In this document: positions 6,745-16,651 of the stretch, in pieces
How positions within the stretch are numbered: the stretch's first letter is position 1
Layout: each line of letters starts with the position of its first letter
Assembly: GCA_020851375.1 (NCBI GenBank)
Contig: JADZCV010000023.1
Location: forward strand, 17,021 to 81,020
Direction of reading: 5' to 3'
Length of the DNA: 64,000 nucleotides
DNA from: Nitrospirota bacterium
GTDB taxonomy: Bacteria > Nitrospirota > 9FT-COMBO-42-15 > HDB-SIOI813
Translations under genes and position numbers: made by a program
Notes under the pieces: model-generated
Seen by the model: the letters and a program-made list of their open reading frames with translations, nothing else
The model's database searches: none
What the model was told of the DNA's origin: nothing

Positions 6745-9700
6745 TTAAATAGACACCGTCAGCTTGAGAATGATCAGCCTTTCCGGTTGAATGAGGGGGT
6801 TCATGGAATCAATTTCCTGGAACCGGAATCGTCGATCGAAAATATTTTTAGCATCGATTGCAAGAATTCCCCTCCTCCTCGGCAAACTATATCCTATGCT
6901 GGCATCCCAAACCCAGAATCGATCCTCACCGGGTTTGTAGTTGCCGGTCAAGTCGTTCAAAAATTCACCCGTCTGATTGATATAAGTTGATTTCAGTTTT
7001 GCAAAGAGTCCAAATGGATGAAAGAGCCTGACGCTCAAAGGGATGCGATCTGTATTAAACTCGTGGAAATCAAGGCCGGTCTGGTCCAATCTTTCAATGT
7101 AATATTCCGCGCTGGTCGCGATCCAGGATGACGGGACCCAATAGAGGTACGCGCGGCCTGTCCTGTAATCGCCATTCTCTTCCATCGTTCCTTCTTCAGG
7201 GAAGAAGACTAATACAGGAGTCTTTAAATCCCTGTAGGTGAATTCCGCGCCTACGGATAAATCCGGAGAAAATTGTTGGTCGAGTCCGATCCCATATTGC
7301 CTCGAATCCGTACCATCACCATCATCAAAGAACTGCTGAAATCCGGCAATTTGGGTGGGCTCGATTGTCTGACTTGAGATAATAGTCTTCTTCAGAACGC
7401 CGAAAGCGGCCGCGCGCAGCGTTGTCGAAGGGACCGGATTCCATATTAGTCCAAATTTAGGATTCACTTTGTCAACATCCCCTACGATGCCTTTATACAG
7501 GTCTGCACTGGCTCCGATTGTCAAAGTCACATTCGATGCAGGATGGATGAGGGAGTAGAGATAAAAATTGGTATGGCGAATAGTATCCTTACTCTCGTCA
7601 GAAAAGTTAAATATGTCGTCCGGTGGGGGGAAGACGAGACTGGCGTCTATGTTCTCTTTCCCGTCAAACCGGCCGGCTCCCGTGATGAAGCTTACCTGTC
7701 TCAAATGGAACAGGTATTGGGCTTCCAGAATGTGACCCTTTAGTTGCCCCTTCATTGTAGTGATTGAACTTGGTAATGGTTCGAATTGATCTTCATTATG
7801 ATCCTGGTGTAAAACGGAGACGATAATATCCGATCCAGGTCCGGGGGCGTAGTGAAGGCCCAATCGATAAATTGTCTTTTTGATTTTCAAATCAAGGGCA
7901 GGAGAAAAATTCTCAGAATCGGATCGAAGACCAATGTCACCGCTTTCAGTATCGTGAACGCGGACCTCTCCCTGAATGCTCAGCTTATGAGTCAGGCCAG
8001 CCTGCATGAAGACATTGTAAATGTCCTGTCTTATATCGTTATTTTTCCTGAATCCGTCTGTCTTGAGGTGAAACTGGCCCAGACTGTAGGAATATCTTCC
8101 ATGCAAGCCGGTGACAATGACCTCCTCGCCCAGCGTTTTCTGCTCTCCGAAGACGCCGCCGAGGAGAAGCTGAACACGGTCACGAATAAAAAGCTGGCTA
8201 AATTCATTATACGACGGATTGAGGGGGCCTGAACCTGCCAGTATGGCCGGAGAGCTATCGCTCAGCCACGGCTGGACAGGGTTGTTGTTCAACGGCTGCA
8301 GCAACTGGGAGACGAGGATTCCGCTCAACCTGGCAATCTCAGAGCGGGGTAGCGCTGAATAAGAATCCGCCAGGAGCCTGTGGGCTGAATAATTCACCGG
8401 GTCGGTAGTAACCGATTTCCACCCTTCAACCAGGCCCGCCTGTTCAAAACCAAGGTCGCCATAGATGCGGCCGAGGCTGACACTGCGCGCCGCCTGGTCA
8501 TTATCCAGAAGGAATCGGGACCGGTAGACCGCCCGGTTGTCATTCAGCTCGATCGATTTCCGGAGATCATGGAGCGCTTCTACTGGCCGGTTCTCCGTCT
8601 GCTTCCGGATAGCGTCATAGAGATAGGGTGTCGGGTCTTTAGGATCGAGTTCTTTGGCCATATCGAGCTGGATACCCGCGATGTCATCCCTTTTCTCCTC
8701 ATAGTAGGCCTTGCCGAGATAGCTCCTGATGAATGAATTATTCGGGTCAAGACCCGCCGCGATCTCGATCTCCTCCCGTCCATCTTTGAGCATCTCTTCC
8801 CGAATCCTGGCCAGTCCGAGTCCGACTCTTGCGAGGGGGTCAGCAGAATTTAATGTGATGGCCTTTTCAAAGACTGTTTTAGCCTCCGGGATCCTGATCT
8901 GAATGAGATAGGCAAATCCGAGGACTGTTTGAGCCCGCGACTCCCGGGGATTGATCTCTGCGGCCTTCCTTGCTGCATCGAGCGCCTGGTCCGTGTCGGC
9001 CTCGGCCATCAGAAGTTCAGCCAGTCTGGCCCAGGCAAGGGAGCTTTGAGGATCCAGGCGCACAGCCTCTCTTGCGGCAGTAACGGCCTCTGAAATATTG
9101 AAGCTGGCCTGCCACGCGTAGGAGAGGGCGACCCGCGCTGATACAGAGTCCGGGTCAGTGCGGGCAGCCTCTTGCGCCAGCCTGAGACCTGACTCTTTTT
9201 CATTCCTCGTTATAGACATAACAGACTGAAGCGCCAGGGCCTGACTAAAATCAGGAGTAATGTCCAATGCCCTCCGGATATCCTGGCCTGCTTCATCGAG
9301 CCGGCCGACCAGAAGGAGGAGAGAGGCCCGGTAAACATAAAATCGCGGCTCCAGGATTCCTTCCGGAACGTCTTTGATCGCAGCAAACGCCTCTTCCATA
9401 TTCCCTTCCGCATAGAACCCGACGGACCTTCTCACCATGGAAGGCCATTCCCCTTCTCCAGCCGGTTCAAGCTCCTCCAGTCGAAGTTCACTGAAACTGA
9501 GGACAGGGGGATAATAGAGCGCCCACTGGATCGAATCAAGGGGCCGGACAACGATACGGGACACAGGCGGTTCTCCGACCATGACTGTCATGGCCTGGCC
9601 GCTTAGAATCGTCGCGCTGCCAGCCTCATTCTTAACGGCTATCTTTCCTTCTATTACGGTCACCGTGGTTGATTTCTTTTCCTCATTGACCTCGATGACA

Positions 9701-10113
9701 AACTCCGTCCCCTCGCTTGCCGCATTCACAAAAGGAGTATCTATGGTGAAAGGCCTGGGAGTGCGTGTAATAAAGAGGATGTGTCCTGTTATTATTTCAA
9801 GGAGAGATGGCTTCCTGGGTTCGGAGAATTTAATTATCGTCTTCTGAGCGAGACGCAGAATGGTTTCATTTGAAAGGAGGATCGCGGCCCGGCTCTTCTC
9901 AAGAGTCCTGATCATATCAGCAGGACAATAGGTGTCATTAATCTTCACCTCTTTCCAAACAGACTCGCCGGCTCTCAGTGATTCTACATGCCCCTCTGCT
10001 GAGACGACCCTCGCAGTCCATTGCCCGCATTCCATAGAGCTTGCTGATCCGTTGAAAGAAGTTCCAATAAGAATTATAGTCATGACAGATATCAGAAAAA
10101 AGCGGATATGCAT
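6745..10113 (-). CDS. FecR-domain / TPR / outer-membrane beta-barrel fusion protein
   Basis: A 1,122-residue protein with a signal peptide (residues 1-26). Residues about 35-190 are a FecR-like domain (GQWTARVVSAEGHVES, then RLAQKTIIKFSEP and PRPFTIDTPFVNAASEGTEF), the periplasmic fold known from FecR sensors. Residues about 200-560 are a run of TPRs (DPQSSLAWARLAELLMAEAD and similar), a protein-binding solenoid. Residues about 640-1122 alternate short hydrophobic strands and end with K-N-I-F-D-R-R-F-R-F and a hydrophobic terminus, as in TonB-dependent receptors; no plug domain is visible. I infer an outer-membrane protein with its sensor/solenoid part in the periplasm. Two promoter candidates lie upstream, one of -24/-12 type that fits the sigma-54 regulator encoded in the same cluster. 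Confidence 0.82.
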   Translation of the reverse strand: MHIRFFLISVMTIILIGTSFNGSASSMECGQWTARVVSAEGHVESLRAGESVWKEVKINDTYCPADMIRTLEKSRAAILLSNETILRLAQKTIIKFSEPRKPSLLEIITGHILFITRTPRPFTIDTPFVNAASEGTEFVIEVNEEKKSTTVTVIEGKIAVKNEAGSATILSGQAMTVMVGEPPVSRIVVRPLDSIQWALYYPPVLSFSELRLEELEPAGEGEWPSMVRRSVGFYAEGNMEEAFAAIKDVPEGILEPRFYVYRASLLLLVGRLDEAGQDIRRALDITPDFSQALALQSVMSITRNEKESGLRLAQEAARTDPDSVSARVALSYAWQASFNISEAVTAAREAVRLDPQSSLAWARLAELLMAEADTDQALDAARKAAEINPRESRAQTVLGFAYLIQIRIPEAKTVFEKAITLNSADPLARVGLGLARIREEMLKDGREEIEIAAGLDPNNSFIRSYLGKAYYEEKRDDIAGIQLDMAKELDPKDPTPYLYDAIRKQTENRPVEALHDLRKSIELNDNRAVYRSRFLLDNDQAARSVSLGRIYGDLGFEQAGLVEGWKSVTTDPVNYSAHRLLADSYSALPRSEIARLSGILVSQLLQPLNNNPVQPWLSDSSPAILAGSGPLNPSYNEFSQLFIRDRVQLLLGGVFGEQKTLGEEVIVTGLHGRYSYSLGQFHLKTDGFRKNNDIRQDIYNVFMQAGLTHKLSIQGEVRVHDTESGDIGLRSDSENFSPALDLKIKKTIYRLGLHYAPGPGSDIIVSVLHQDHNEDQFEPLPSSITTMKGQLKGHILEAQYLFHLRQVSFITGAGRFDGKENIDASLVFPPPDDIFNFSDESKDTIRHTNFYLYSLIHPASNVTLTIGASADLYKGIVGDVDKVNPKFGLIWNPVPSTTLRAAAFGVLKKTIISSQTIEPTQIAGFQQFFDDGDGTDSRQYGIGLDQQFSPDLSVGAEFTYRDLKTPVLVFFPEEGTMEENGDYRTGRAYLYWVPSSWIATSAEYYIERLDQTGLDFHEFNTDRIPLSVRLFHPFGLFAKLKSTYINQTGEFLNDLTGNYKPGEDRFWVWDASIGYSLPRRRGILAIDAKNIFDRRFRFQEIDSMNPLIQPERLIILKLTVSI

Positions 10114-10195
10114 ATCAGGCGCCCCCTATAGTAAGCAATGGCAAGATTGATCGAATTATATTTCTATTACCTTTTTTGTATTTTTAAAAATATAA

Positions 10196-10212
10196 ATGCA
10201 GAACTTGTACCA
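10196..10212 (-). promoter_or_regulatory. Candidate sigma-54 (-24/-12) promoter for the FecR-TPR-barrel gene
   Basis: On the minus strand TGGTAC then AAGTT then CTGCAT: GG and GC are exactly ten bases apart, as required for sigma-54, with two mismatches to TGGCAC-N5-TTGCAT. It would start transcription about 75 bases before the ATG at 10113. The cluster encodes its own sigma-54 activator at 14372-15766. Confidence 0.5.
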
Positions 10213-10238
10213 TCAGGATAAATTCCCAACTATCTCCT

Positions 10239-10268
10239 TTTATACAGGAAAATATCCCTTATTGTCAA
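10239..10268 (-). promoter_or_regulatory. Candidate sigma-70 promoter upstream of the FecR-TPR-barrel gene
   Basis: TTGACA (10263-10268) and TATAAA (10239-10244) with an 18-bp spacer, upstream of the -24/-12 candidate in the 275-bp gap between the CHASE2 kinase and barrel genes. Confidence 0.45.
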
Positions 10269-10388
10269 AGAGTTATGAGTCTACATCTTTTTTGCAGACT
10301 AAATCTGATCGCAGGATAAGCCTTTTGTTAGTCGAGATGCTATCTAAACAGATACATGGCAAACACCAAAAAGATACACACTGAAATG

Positions 10389-12527
10389 TCACCTCATGGG
10401 TATGGTAAAGGAAAATTCAGACCCCTTTCCACTCTCGCTGGTTACCCGGATTTTGCCCCCATGAAGCTCAACTATGGTCTTTGCAATGTAGAGTCCAAGG
10501 CCTGTTCCCTTTTCTTCTGTAAGGCAACCATGTTCTTCTATCCTGTAGAAACGGTCAAAGACCCGCGACTGCTCCTTTGGTGGGATCCCTACCCCTGTAT
10601 CTCTTATCGAGACTGTAAAAGACCGTTGATCTTTTTGCAGATTAATGGTGACATGACCTCCGGGACAGGTAAACTTGATTGCATTTTCAAGAAGGTTTGT
10701 GACAACCTGTTCCAATTTTTCCTGATCCCCCTTAACCTCCAGCTCCTCATTCTGGGTATTGACCCTGATCGCAATATTTTTTGCAGCTGCCACGGGCCTC
10801 AGGTCTTCGACCACATTGTTAATGAGATGATCGAGATGAAGGGAACCGCGCTTTAGTTTTACCCGGCCCGATTCCATACGGGATGTATCGAGGAGGTCAT
10901 TAATCAGATGTGACAACCTTTCCGCGTTTTTAGATATCCGGTTAAGATACTCTTTCTGTCTCTCTGTCAACTCCCCTGTAATTCCATCCCGCAGATTATC
11001 AATATAACCCTTGATTACTGTGAGGGGAGTTCGAAGATCGTGAGAAACATGGGAGATAAATTCTGATTTCATCTGAACAATCTGATGTTCTCTGTTTATC
11101 TCTACATGCCTCCAGACAACAGCAGCAAGTACGGCAAGGGGAACCTGGAGCATTGTTGGAATGACCAATGGAAGCCAGATACCTGCTGTCTTGAACCGGA
11201 AATAGGCAGCTCCAGCGTAAAATATCATAAGGCCCAAAATGTATAACATGGCCTTCAGTGGTGGAAATAAAAAAGAGATCATCCCAATGCCGGCCCCCCA
11301 GATCAGGACCGTCAGGATACGGATTATGAATCCCGGAGGTTGTAAGGAAGTATCATCCAGCAGGTTCGCAAATGCGGTTGCACAGATCTCCACACCGCTT
11401 AAATCGAGGCCTTTTGATTCAGAGTAGATCGTGTAGAAACTATCTCTTTGTTCAGCCTGATTAATCTCAGATACCCCTATGAAAACCGCCTTGCCTTTAA
11501 AATCAAACGGCTTCTGACCGCTTATTGTCTTGCCATCAGATTGGAGCGCCTGATAATAGGGAATGGTAGTTATTGTCCTGGCAGGCCCGTAAAAATTCAG
11601 GTGGCGGATCTCGTCGCTGCCTTTGTACATATCTTTCAACGCACTTAGGATTTTTATCCCCTTATCGCCCTTATAGGATGCGTCAGGATTCCCCAACTCA
11701 TCCGCAATGAACTCTGAGATCAATGTCTTTTGACCAAATATATCTTTGAGGTTCTTTGAAAAGTCTTCTATCTTTTTGCCGGCTATAATATCTTCTTTTT
11801 TAAGCGCGAGTAATCTTCTGGCGCCGGATAAAGAAGAGATGTTCGCCTTATCTTCTTCAGTATGGACAATTTCCGTGTGATTAAGTGCTTGATTCAGCAG
11901 GTCTGTCAGCTCGTTATAGGCTTGCAATGAAAAAACAAGGAATGCTGTCCCTGGCATCGTAGGCGCCCCGCTGGAATCAATGGTCCAGTACCAGTTTACT
12001 CTCCATGGATACTTTGGTAGTGGAAAGGAGGAGAGGGCAACTGCTTCCTTCGCAAGAAGAGCCGCTGGTTCCACTTTATTTTCAATAGTCACTTCAGTGA
12101 CAACCTGATCTCTGCGACCCTTTAATGGCAACAACTCTTTTCTCAGATATTCAAGGAGTACCACATTGGATGCATCTTTGATCGTCCTGGCAAACAGACG
12201 GTCTTCTTCAACCAGAGGCCGGTCTTCAAAAAAGACGTCAAAGGCAATGACGCCTGCACCTTCCTGTACCAATTTTTGAACAAGCCGGGAATGATAGGTG
12301 CGGGGCCATTTCTTAGGGTCATGAGGCAGATTAAGATTAACAGCAGACTCTTTATCCATGGCAATGACGACGACCTCCGGTGGCGGAGGCACTTTCCCTC
12401 TGAGTTTAAAAAGAATTCCCAGACCGAGTCCTTCTTCAAGATCATCCCCATATGGAATTATAGTCATTATCAGACCGAATACTCCTATGACAAAACCGAG
12501 GATGATCGCCTTATGCCACTTAGCCAT
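10389..12527 (-). CDS. CHASE2-domain sensor histidine kinase
   Basis: A 712-residue protein. ATG at 12527 ([11 protein letters not shown]) is chosen because the first membrane segment follows at once; the frame opens 24 codons earlier inside the previous gene. Order: transmembrane helix (about 8-26), large extracytoplasmic CHASE2 sensor domain (about 35-370; [34 protein letters not shown], then [16 protein letters not shown] and [12 protein letters not shown]), three transmembrane helices (about 405-480), HisKA with phospho-acceptor His496 in S-H-D-L-R-T-P, and HATPase_c with intact N box (N-L-L-E-N-A), G1 (D-T-G-V-G-I-P) and G2 (G-T-G-L-G-L). It should autophosphorylate in response to an envelope signal and feed the sigma-54 regulator of this cluster. 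CHASE2 ligands are unknown. Confidence 0.92.
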   Translation of the reverse strand: MAKWHKAIILGFVIGVFGLIMTIIPYGDDLEEGLGLGILFKLRGKVPPPPEVVVIAMDKESAVNLNLPHDPKKWPRTYHSRLVQKLVQEGAGVIAFDVFFEDRPLVEEDRLFARTIKDASNVVLLEYLRKELLPLKGRRDQVVTEVTIENKVEPAALLAKEAVALSSFPLPKYPWRVNWYWTIDSSGAPTMPGTAFLVFSLQAYNELTDLLNQALNHTEIVHTEEDKANISSLSGARRLLALKKEDIIAGKKIEDFSKNLKDIFGQKTLISEFIADELGNPDASYKGDKGIKILSALKDMYKGSDEIRHLNFYGPARTITTIPYYQALQSDGKTISGQKPFDFKGKAVFIGVSEINQAEQRDSFYTIYSESKGLDLSGVEICATAFANLLDDTSLQPPGFIIRILTVLIWGAGIGMISFLFPPLKAMLYILGLMIFYAGAAYFRFKTAGIWLPLVIPTMLQVPLAVLAAVVWRHVEINREHQIVQMKSEFISHVSHDLRTPLTVIKGYIDNLRDGITGELTERQKEYLNRISKNAERLSHLINDLLDTSRMESGRVKLKRGSLHLDHLINNVVEDLRPVAAAKNIAIRVNTQNEELEVKGDQEKLEQVVTNLLENAIKFTCPGGHVTINLQKDQRSFTVSIRDTGVGIPPKEQSRVFDRFYRIEEHGCLTEEKGTGLGLYIAKTIVELHGGKIRVTSESGKGSEFSFTIPMR

Positions 12528-12552
12528 TACACGTTTTCCTGAATATTTGGGA

Positions 12553-14040
12553 CTAAACCGGAAGCGTAAAGTAAAACTCACTTCCCTTTGCCGCCTCATT
12601 ATCTATCCCGATCTGTCCGCCATGCATCTCAATAATATTTTTTTCAACAAAAAGGCCATTTATTGTTCCTTTTGATTCCGCAACTGAGGACGGGTCGGGC
12701 CGGTAAAAGCGATCAAATATACGGGTCTTTTCCTTCGGTGGAATCTCAATCCCGGTATTTCTGATAGAGGTCACGAAAAATTTGCCATTCTGGGCCAGGG
12801 AGATAGTTATCCGCCCCCCCGGCTGGGCATACATAAAGGAATAATCGAGCAGTTTCGTGATGACCTGTTTAATCTTTTCCCTGTCTCCCTGAATCCGGCC
12901 ATTTCCTTCAAATTCAGCCAAACTGACATCGAGAGTTTTTTGTGCTGCAAGGGGACGAAGCTCATTCACCACCTGGCCGATGAGATCATACAACGGCATT
13001 GGGGCAAGATGTATTTGCATCTTCTTTGACTCGATAAGGGAGATGTCTAATATATCACTGACCCTACGTATAAGTATCTCTGAGTTTTTTGTCATTCGAT
13101 CAAGGTACTCTAATTGTTTACTGTTCAAATCCCCGGCAATGCCGTCACACAGATTTTCTATATACCCCCTTATAGCGGTCAGCGGGGTCCTTAATTCATG
13201 AGAGATTTGATAGTAAAATTCCGATTTGAGCCTGTCCGCCTCTTTAAAGTGTGTAATGTCATGAAAGACCGCTATCTTTCCAAGTAGAAGGCCTTTATCG
13301 TTTCTGTATGGGAAGGATGAGTACATAATTACCCTGGGTAAATTGGATTCCGGGTCATTGACCTCCATCTCACCCTTGTCTTTTATAGCAAGATTACTAA
13401 AAATACTGCATAAATGAGGTAACTGAGACAGATCAGATAAAAGCCTGGATTCGGAATCCCTGCCTTCTTTCTTAAACATTCTTCCGGCGGCGCGATTTAT
13501 ATGAATTATACTCCCATTGACATCAACAACGATCACACCGTCCTCTATATTAAGGAGAATACTTTCGGACTTTCTCTTCTCATCACGGATATGGCGAATT
13601 ACATCCTGCATCTCCGTTGTTCTTTTTCTGACCCGTTCTTCAAGCGTTTGATTCATTTCTGCCAGTTTACTATTCAGTCTTTTTAATTGCTGACCATGTT
13701 CGAGGCACTGATTCTTTCGGTGGCTGAGTGTAGAGACCATCTCATTATATGTCCTCGCAAGCTCTCCCATCTCATCGCCGCAGGCAGGCACGGTCACCTT
13801 TAATAAATCTCCTTCCTCTGTAACTTTCCTGGCAGCCTGTATGAGAGTACCCATCGGTTTTATATGGAACTTTGAGAGGTAGCAGATAGGGACTATTCCC
13901 TCGACCATTATTAAACACATGAGGGCTGTGGGAAACAACCACGTCACGCCCTGAAAATAAAATGAAGTGACTAAAACTGTGGCAGATAACAATATGAGAA
14001 GAGTGAAGAAAACAATCAGTTTTGCCCTGAGAGAGTTCAT
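12553..14040 (-). CDS. HAMP-PAS histidine kinase with degenerate ATP-binding domain (pseudokinase)
   Basis: A 495-residue protein starting at ATG 14040; the longer frame begins in repeat B1. Two membrane helices (about 5-27 and 31-52), HAMP (about 55-110), coiled coil, PAS (about 155-265), HisKA with His281 in S-H-E-L-R-T-P. The HATPase_c fold is present but all nucleotide motifs are broken: the N-box Asn reads D-Y-S instead of E-N-A (about residue 400), G1 is N-T-G-I-E-I-P instead of D-T-G-x-G-I-P (about 428) and G2 is G-T-I-N-G-L instead of G-T-G-L-G-L (about 458). It probably cannot bind ATP, but its His could be phosphorylated by the paralogous CHASE2 kinase encoded 25 bp downstream. The ribosome-binding site lies in the repeat. 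Confidence 0.9.
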   Translation of the reverse strand: MNSLRAKLIVFFTLLILLSATVLVTSFYFQGVTWLFPTALMCLIMVEGIVPICYLSKFHIKPMGTLIQAARKVTEEGDLLKVTVPACGDEMGELARTYNEMVSTLSHRKNQCLEHGQQLKRLNSKLAEMNQTLEERVRKRTTEMQDVIRHIRDEKRKSESILLNIEDGVIVVDVNGSIIHINRAAGRMFKKEGRDSESRLLSDLSQLPHLCSIFSNLAIKDKGEMEVNDPESNLPRVIMYSSFPYRNDKGLLLGKIAVFHDITHFKEADRLKSEFYYQISHELRTPLTAIRGYIENLCDGIAGDLNSKQLEYLDRMTKNSEILIRRVSDILDISLIESKKMQIHLAPMPLYDLIGQVVNELRPLAAQKTLDVSLAEFEGNGRIQGDREKIKQVITKLLDYSFMYAQPGGRITISLAQNGKFFVTSIRNTGIEIPPKEKTRIFDRFYRPDPSSVAESKGTINGLFVEKNIIEMHGGQIGIDNEAAKGSEFYFTLPV

Positions 14041-14169
14041 CCGAAAATCCCCGTTCAAATCCCCCCTCTCCCCCCTTTAATAAAGGGGGGAGCTGATTTC
14101 CCTCTTTGTAAAGGGGGACTAAGGGGGATTTTCATCTGTCTTTGTAAGGCCTGGTTCATGACGGTTCAC
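14041..14169 (-). repeat. Dispersed repeat type B (copy B1), abutting the kinase start codon
   Basis: On the minus strand it begins after GTGAA with CCGTCATGAACC, contains two stems made from C5-7/TTTA/G5-6 runs (CCCCCTT...AAAGGGGG), and ends GGGGATTTTCGG directly before ATG 14040. Together with copy A1 it fills the 331-bp gap between the response-regulator and kinase genes. Confidence 0.85.
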
Positions 14170-14385
14170 CTGAAAATGCTCCTGTGTACCCGTCATTCCC
14201 ACGGAACCTGTCCCCGCAGGATTTAAGCGGGGAGTGGGAATCCAGAACCAGGCCGCGGTCTGGATTCCCGCTTACGCGGGAATGACGTTTTCACGATCCT
14301 TTGTGAGCCCTGAGCCTTGCAGCTAAACGCCTTACGTCCTGAGCTGGTCCCAAGACAAACAGTCGAGGGGCTCATGACGGTTCAT
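14170..14385 (-). repeat. Dispersed repeat type A (copy A1), in tandem with B1
   Basis: On the minus strand it begins at the seam ATGAA inside the last codons of the sigma-54 regulator (whose stop TGA, 14372-14374, is within the element). It contains the inverted repeats CGTCATTCCC/GGGAATGACG and GGAATCCAGA/TCTGGATTCC and ends GGAGCATTTTCAG at the seam GTGAA (14167-14169 holds the GTG), where B1 starts. Confidence 0.85.
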
Positions 14386-15766
14386 CCTTAATTGAGTCTT
14401 TGATGTTCATCTTCTTAATCAAACGGGCTAAATATGTGCGCTGAAGATTCAGAAATTCTGCTGCCTTGCTCTGGTTTCCTTTTGCCTGTTTCAGGGCGTG
14501 CAGTATGACTTCTTTCTGATACGATAAGACCGCATCATGATAAGGCTTGATCAGATGATTTTCTTCAGCCGAATTGACAAATGGGCTGTAGGGAAGATCA
14601 TACGGCGTAATCTCCACTCCTTCAGACAATACGACCGCCCGTTCAATCAAATTGCGCAACTCTCTCACATTGCCCGGCCAGTGATAATTCATCAGATGTT
14701 CCATAGACTCCCGGGTAAACTTCATCAGCGGTTTTTTTACTTCATAACAGGCCCGCTCCAAAAAAAAGTCTGCCAATGCGGGGATGTCCTCTTTTCTTTC
14801 TCTGAGGGGAGGGAGATGGATTGTTACTACATTGAGACGGAAGAACAGGTCTTCCCGGAACCGTCCGTCCTGTACCTTCTTATAAAGGTTATGATTAGTC
14901 GCCGCAATCGTCCGTATATCAATCCGGACAGACTGGGTTCCACCAACCCGATCAAACTCCCTCTCTTCCAGAACCCTGAGAATCTTAGCCTGAAGTTCAG
15001 GTTTAAGATCGCCAATCTCATCCAGAAAGATTGTGCCTCCATTTGCAACCTCCAATTTCCCCCGCTTCATCTGGAATGCCCCGGTAAAGCTCCCCTTTTC
15101 GTGGCCGAATAGCTCACTTTCAAGGAGTTCATCCCGGAGGGCGGCACAGTTAACAGCCACAAAGGGCTTTTTAGACCGGTCACTTGATCTATGAATCAGA
15201 CGGGCAAAGACCTCCTTACCGACTCCGCTCTCTCCCAGGAGGAGAACCGTGGAAGAGGTGAGGGCAACTTTTTTAGCCATTTCAGTTGCCTCTTTTATCT
15301 TCTGACTTTCTCCTATAATCCCTGGAAAAGAACGATCGACCTCCCCCTGAAGATAGAGGTTTTCCCGTTTGAGCGACCTGCATTCAAGAGCCTTCTTAAT
15401 TACGATATCGAGATGACCCGCTGAAAAAGGTTTCGTGATAAAATCAAAGGCGCCTTCTTTTATGGCCTCCACGGCCTTTTCAATGGTACCGAAGGCAGTA
15501 ATGACAATGACAGGGAGATTAGGATATTCTTTTAAACTCCTGAGTACCTCCATCCCATCCATACGGGGCATCTGAAGGTCAAGAAATACAGCATCAGGTT
15601 CCTGCTGGGCTATGGATTTTAATGCCTCCTGCCCATCCGAGGCAGTAAGCGTCTGATATCCGAGCATCTCGAGCCTGTCTTTAATAATCATCCGGATATC
15701 ACGATCATCATCAACAACAAGAATTTTTTCTCTACAGGGCCTTACTCCGCTGCTTAGATTGTCCAC
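14372..15766 (-). CDS. Sigma-54-dependent response regulator (NtrC/AtoC family)
   Basis: A 464-residue protein. GTG at 15766 is the start because AAGGAG lies seven bases upstream; the longer frame to 15808 overlaps the promoter. Receiver domain 1-125 with acidic pair D-D-D near 20 and phospho-acceptor Asp63 (F-L-D-L-Q-M-P). AAA+ domain (about 145-375): Walker A G-E-S-G-V-G-K-E, the sigma-54 contact loop as G-S-F-T-G-A (consensus GAFTGA, Ala to Ser), Walker B T-I-F-L-D-E-I-G-D. C-terminal Fis-type helix-turn-helix (NQSKAAEFLNLQRTYLARLI). It is first in an operon with two histidine kinases and probably acts on the -24/-12 site near 10.2 kb. Its last codons and stop come from repeat A1. Confidence 0.93.
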   Translation of the reverse strand: MDNLSSGVRPCREKILVVDDDRDIRMIIKDRLEMLGYQTLTASDGQEALKSIAQQEPDAVFLDLQMPRMDGMEVLRSLKEYPNLPVIVITAFGTIEKAVEAIKEGAFDFITKPFSAGHLDIVIKKALECRSLKRENLYLQGEVDRSFPGIIGESQKIKEATEMAKKVALTSSTVLLLGESGVGKEVFARLIHRSSDRSKKPFVAVNCAALRDELLESELFGHEKGSFTGAFQMKRGKLEVANGGTIFLDEIGDLKPELQAKILRVLEEREFDRVGGTQSVRIDIRTIAATNHNLYKKVQDGRFREDLFFRLNVVTIHLPPLRERKEDIPALADFFLERACYEVKKPLMKFTRESMEHLMNYHWPGNVRELRNLIERAVVLSEGVEITPYDLPYSPFVNSAEENHLIKPYHDAVLSYQKEVILHALKQAKGNQSKAAEFLNLQRTYLARLIKKMNIKDSIKDEPS

Positions 15767-15817
15767 ATCTGTTCTCCTTACTAAACTCCAGGGAAGACAT
15801 AGACACACACATGGGGG

Positions 15818-15846
15818 ATTATATGTGCATCTATTATAACTGTCAA
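15818..15846 (-). promoter_or_regulatory. Consensus sigma-70 promoter for the two-component operon
   Basis: TTGACA (15841-15846), 17-bp spacer, TATAAT (15818-15823): a perfect consensus about 50 bases before GTG 15766. The rest of the gap to hisB (15847-16060) is AT-rich and shows no other feature I can support. Confidence 0.8.
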
Positions 15847-16060
15847 TTTATATACAGATAATTAATTGGCCTCCAGAACATTATAGACCACTGTATTGCA
15901 ATTATAATGCCCTGTTGTTTTCTTAATTGATCTTATAATTACTTGAAATAATGAGGATAAATAGGTGTGCAATGACTCAGGGTTTAAATCTCTGTACACA
16001 AAAGGATACTAAGCAAACATGAAAGGATACACTACATACCCTGATGGAAAACTGGATTAC

Positions 16061-16651
16061 TCATAGCCTTCCCTTAGTGGAAGGGATACCGCTAACCCTG
16101 ATGTCAACTGACGTTGCCTCGTCAAGCGCCCTTGCAAATGCCTTGAACACGGCCTCGAAGATGTGGTGGATGTTGCGGCCGTATCTCATGTTGACATGCA
16201 GCGTAATGCCGCTTGATGTGACAAGCGCCTGGAAAAAATCCTCGATCAGGTCAGCGTCAAACTCTTTGATCTTTCCCCTTTTCGGAAGCGCCACGCTATA
16301 TACCAGATATGGCCTGCCGCTGATGTCGAGGGCAACGGATGCAAGTGTCTCATCCATAGGAATTAAAGCACTCCCATAACGCCTGATGCCCTTCTTGTCT
16401 CCAACTGCCTGCGCAATCGCCTTACCAAGCACAATTCCTATGTCTTCGACTGTATGATGATAGTCTATATCCAAATCACCAACTGCGGCGATGTTGAGAT
16501 CGAACAAACCATGTTTTGCGAAGAGCGTCAGCATATGATCAAGGAAAGGGATGCCGGTGTCTATTTTCCCTTTGCCCTGACCTTCAATTGTGAATCTCAA
16601 CTTAATATTCGTTTCGGCCGTTTTTCGTTTAATCTGGCTTATTCTCTTCAT
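16061..16651 (-). CDS. hisB: Imidazoleglycerol-phosphate dehydratase
   Basis: A 196-residue monofunctional HisB, the usual length. It dehydrates imidazole glycerol phosphate to imidazole acetol phosphate in histidine synthesis. The paired metal motifs are clear: D-H-M ([16 protein letters not shown]), [10 protein letters not shown] and the second half [18 protein letters not shown]. The ATG at 16651 follows GGAGCATTTTCAG, the end of repeat A2, so the ribosome-binding site is supplied by the repeat. It is the last his gene here; hisH, hisA, hisF and others are not in the window. Confidence 0.97.
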   Translation of the reverse strand: MKRISQIKRKTAETNIKLRFTIEGQGKGKIDTGIPFLDHMLTLFAKHGLFDLNIAAVGDLDIDYHHTVEDIGIVLGKAIAQAVGDKKGIRRYGSALIPMDETLASVALDISGRPYLVYSVALPKRGKIKEFDADLIEDFFQALVTSSGITLHVNMRYGRNIHHIFEAVFKAFARALDEATSVDIRVSGIPSTKGRL

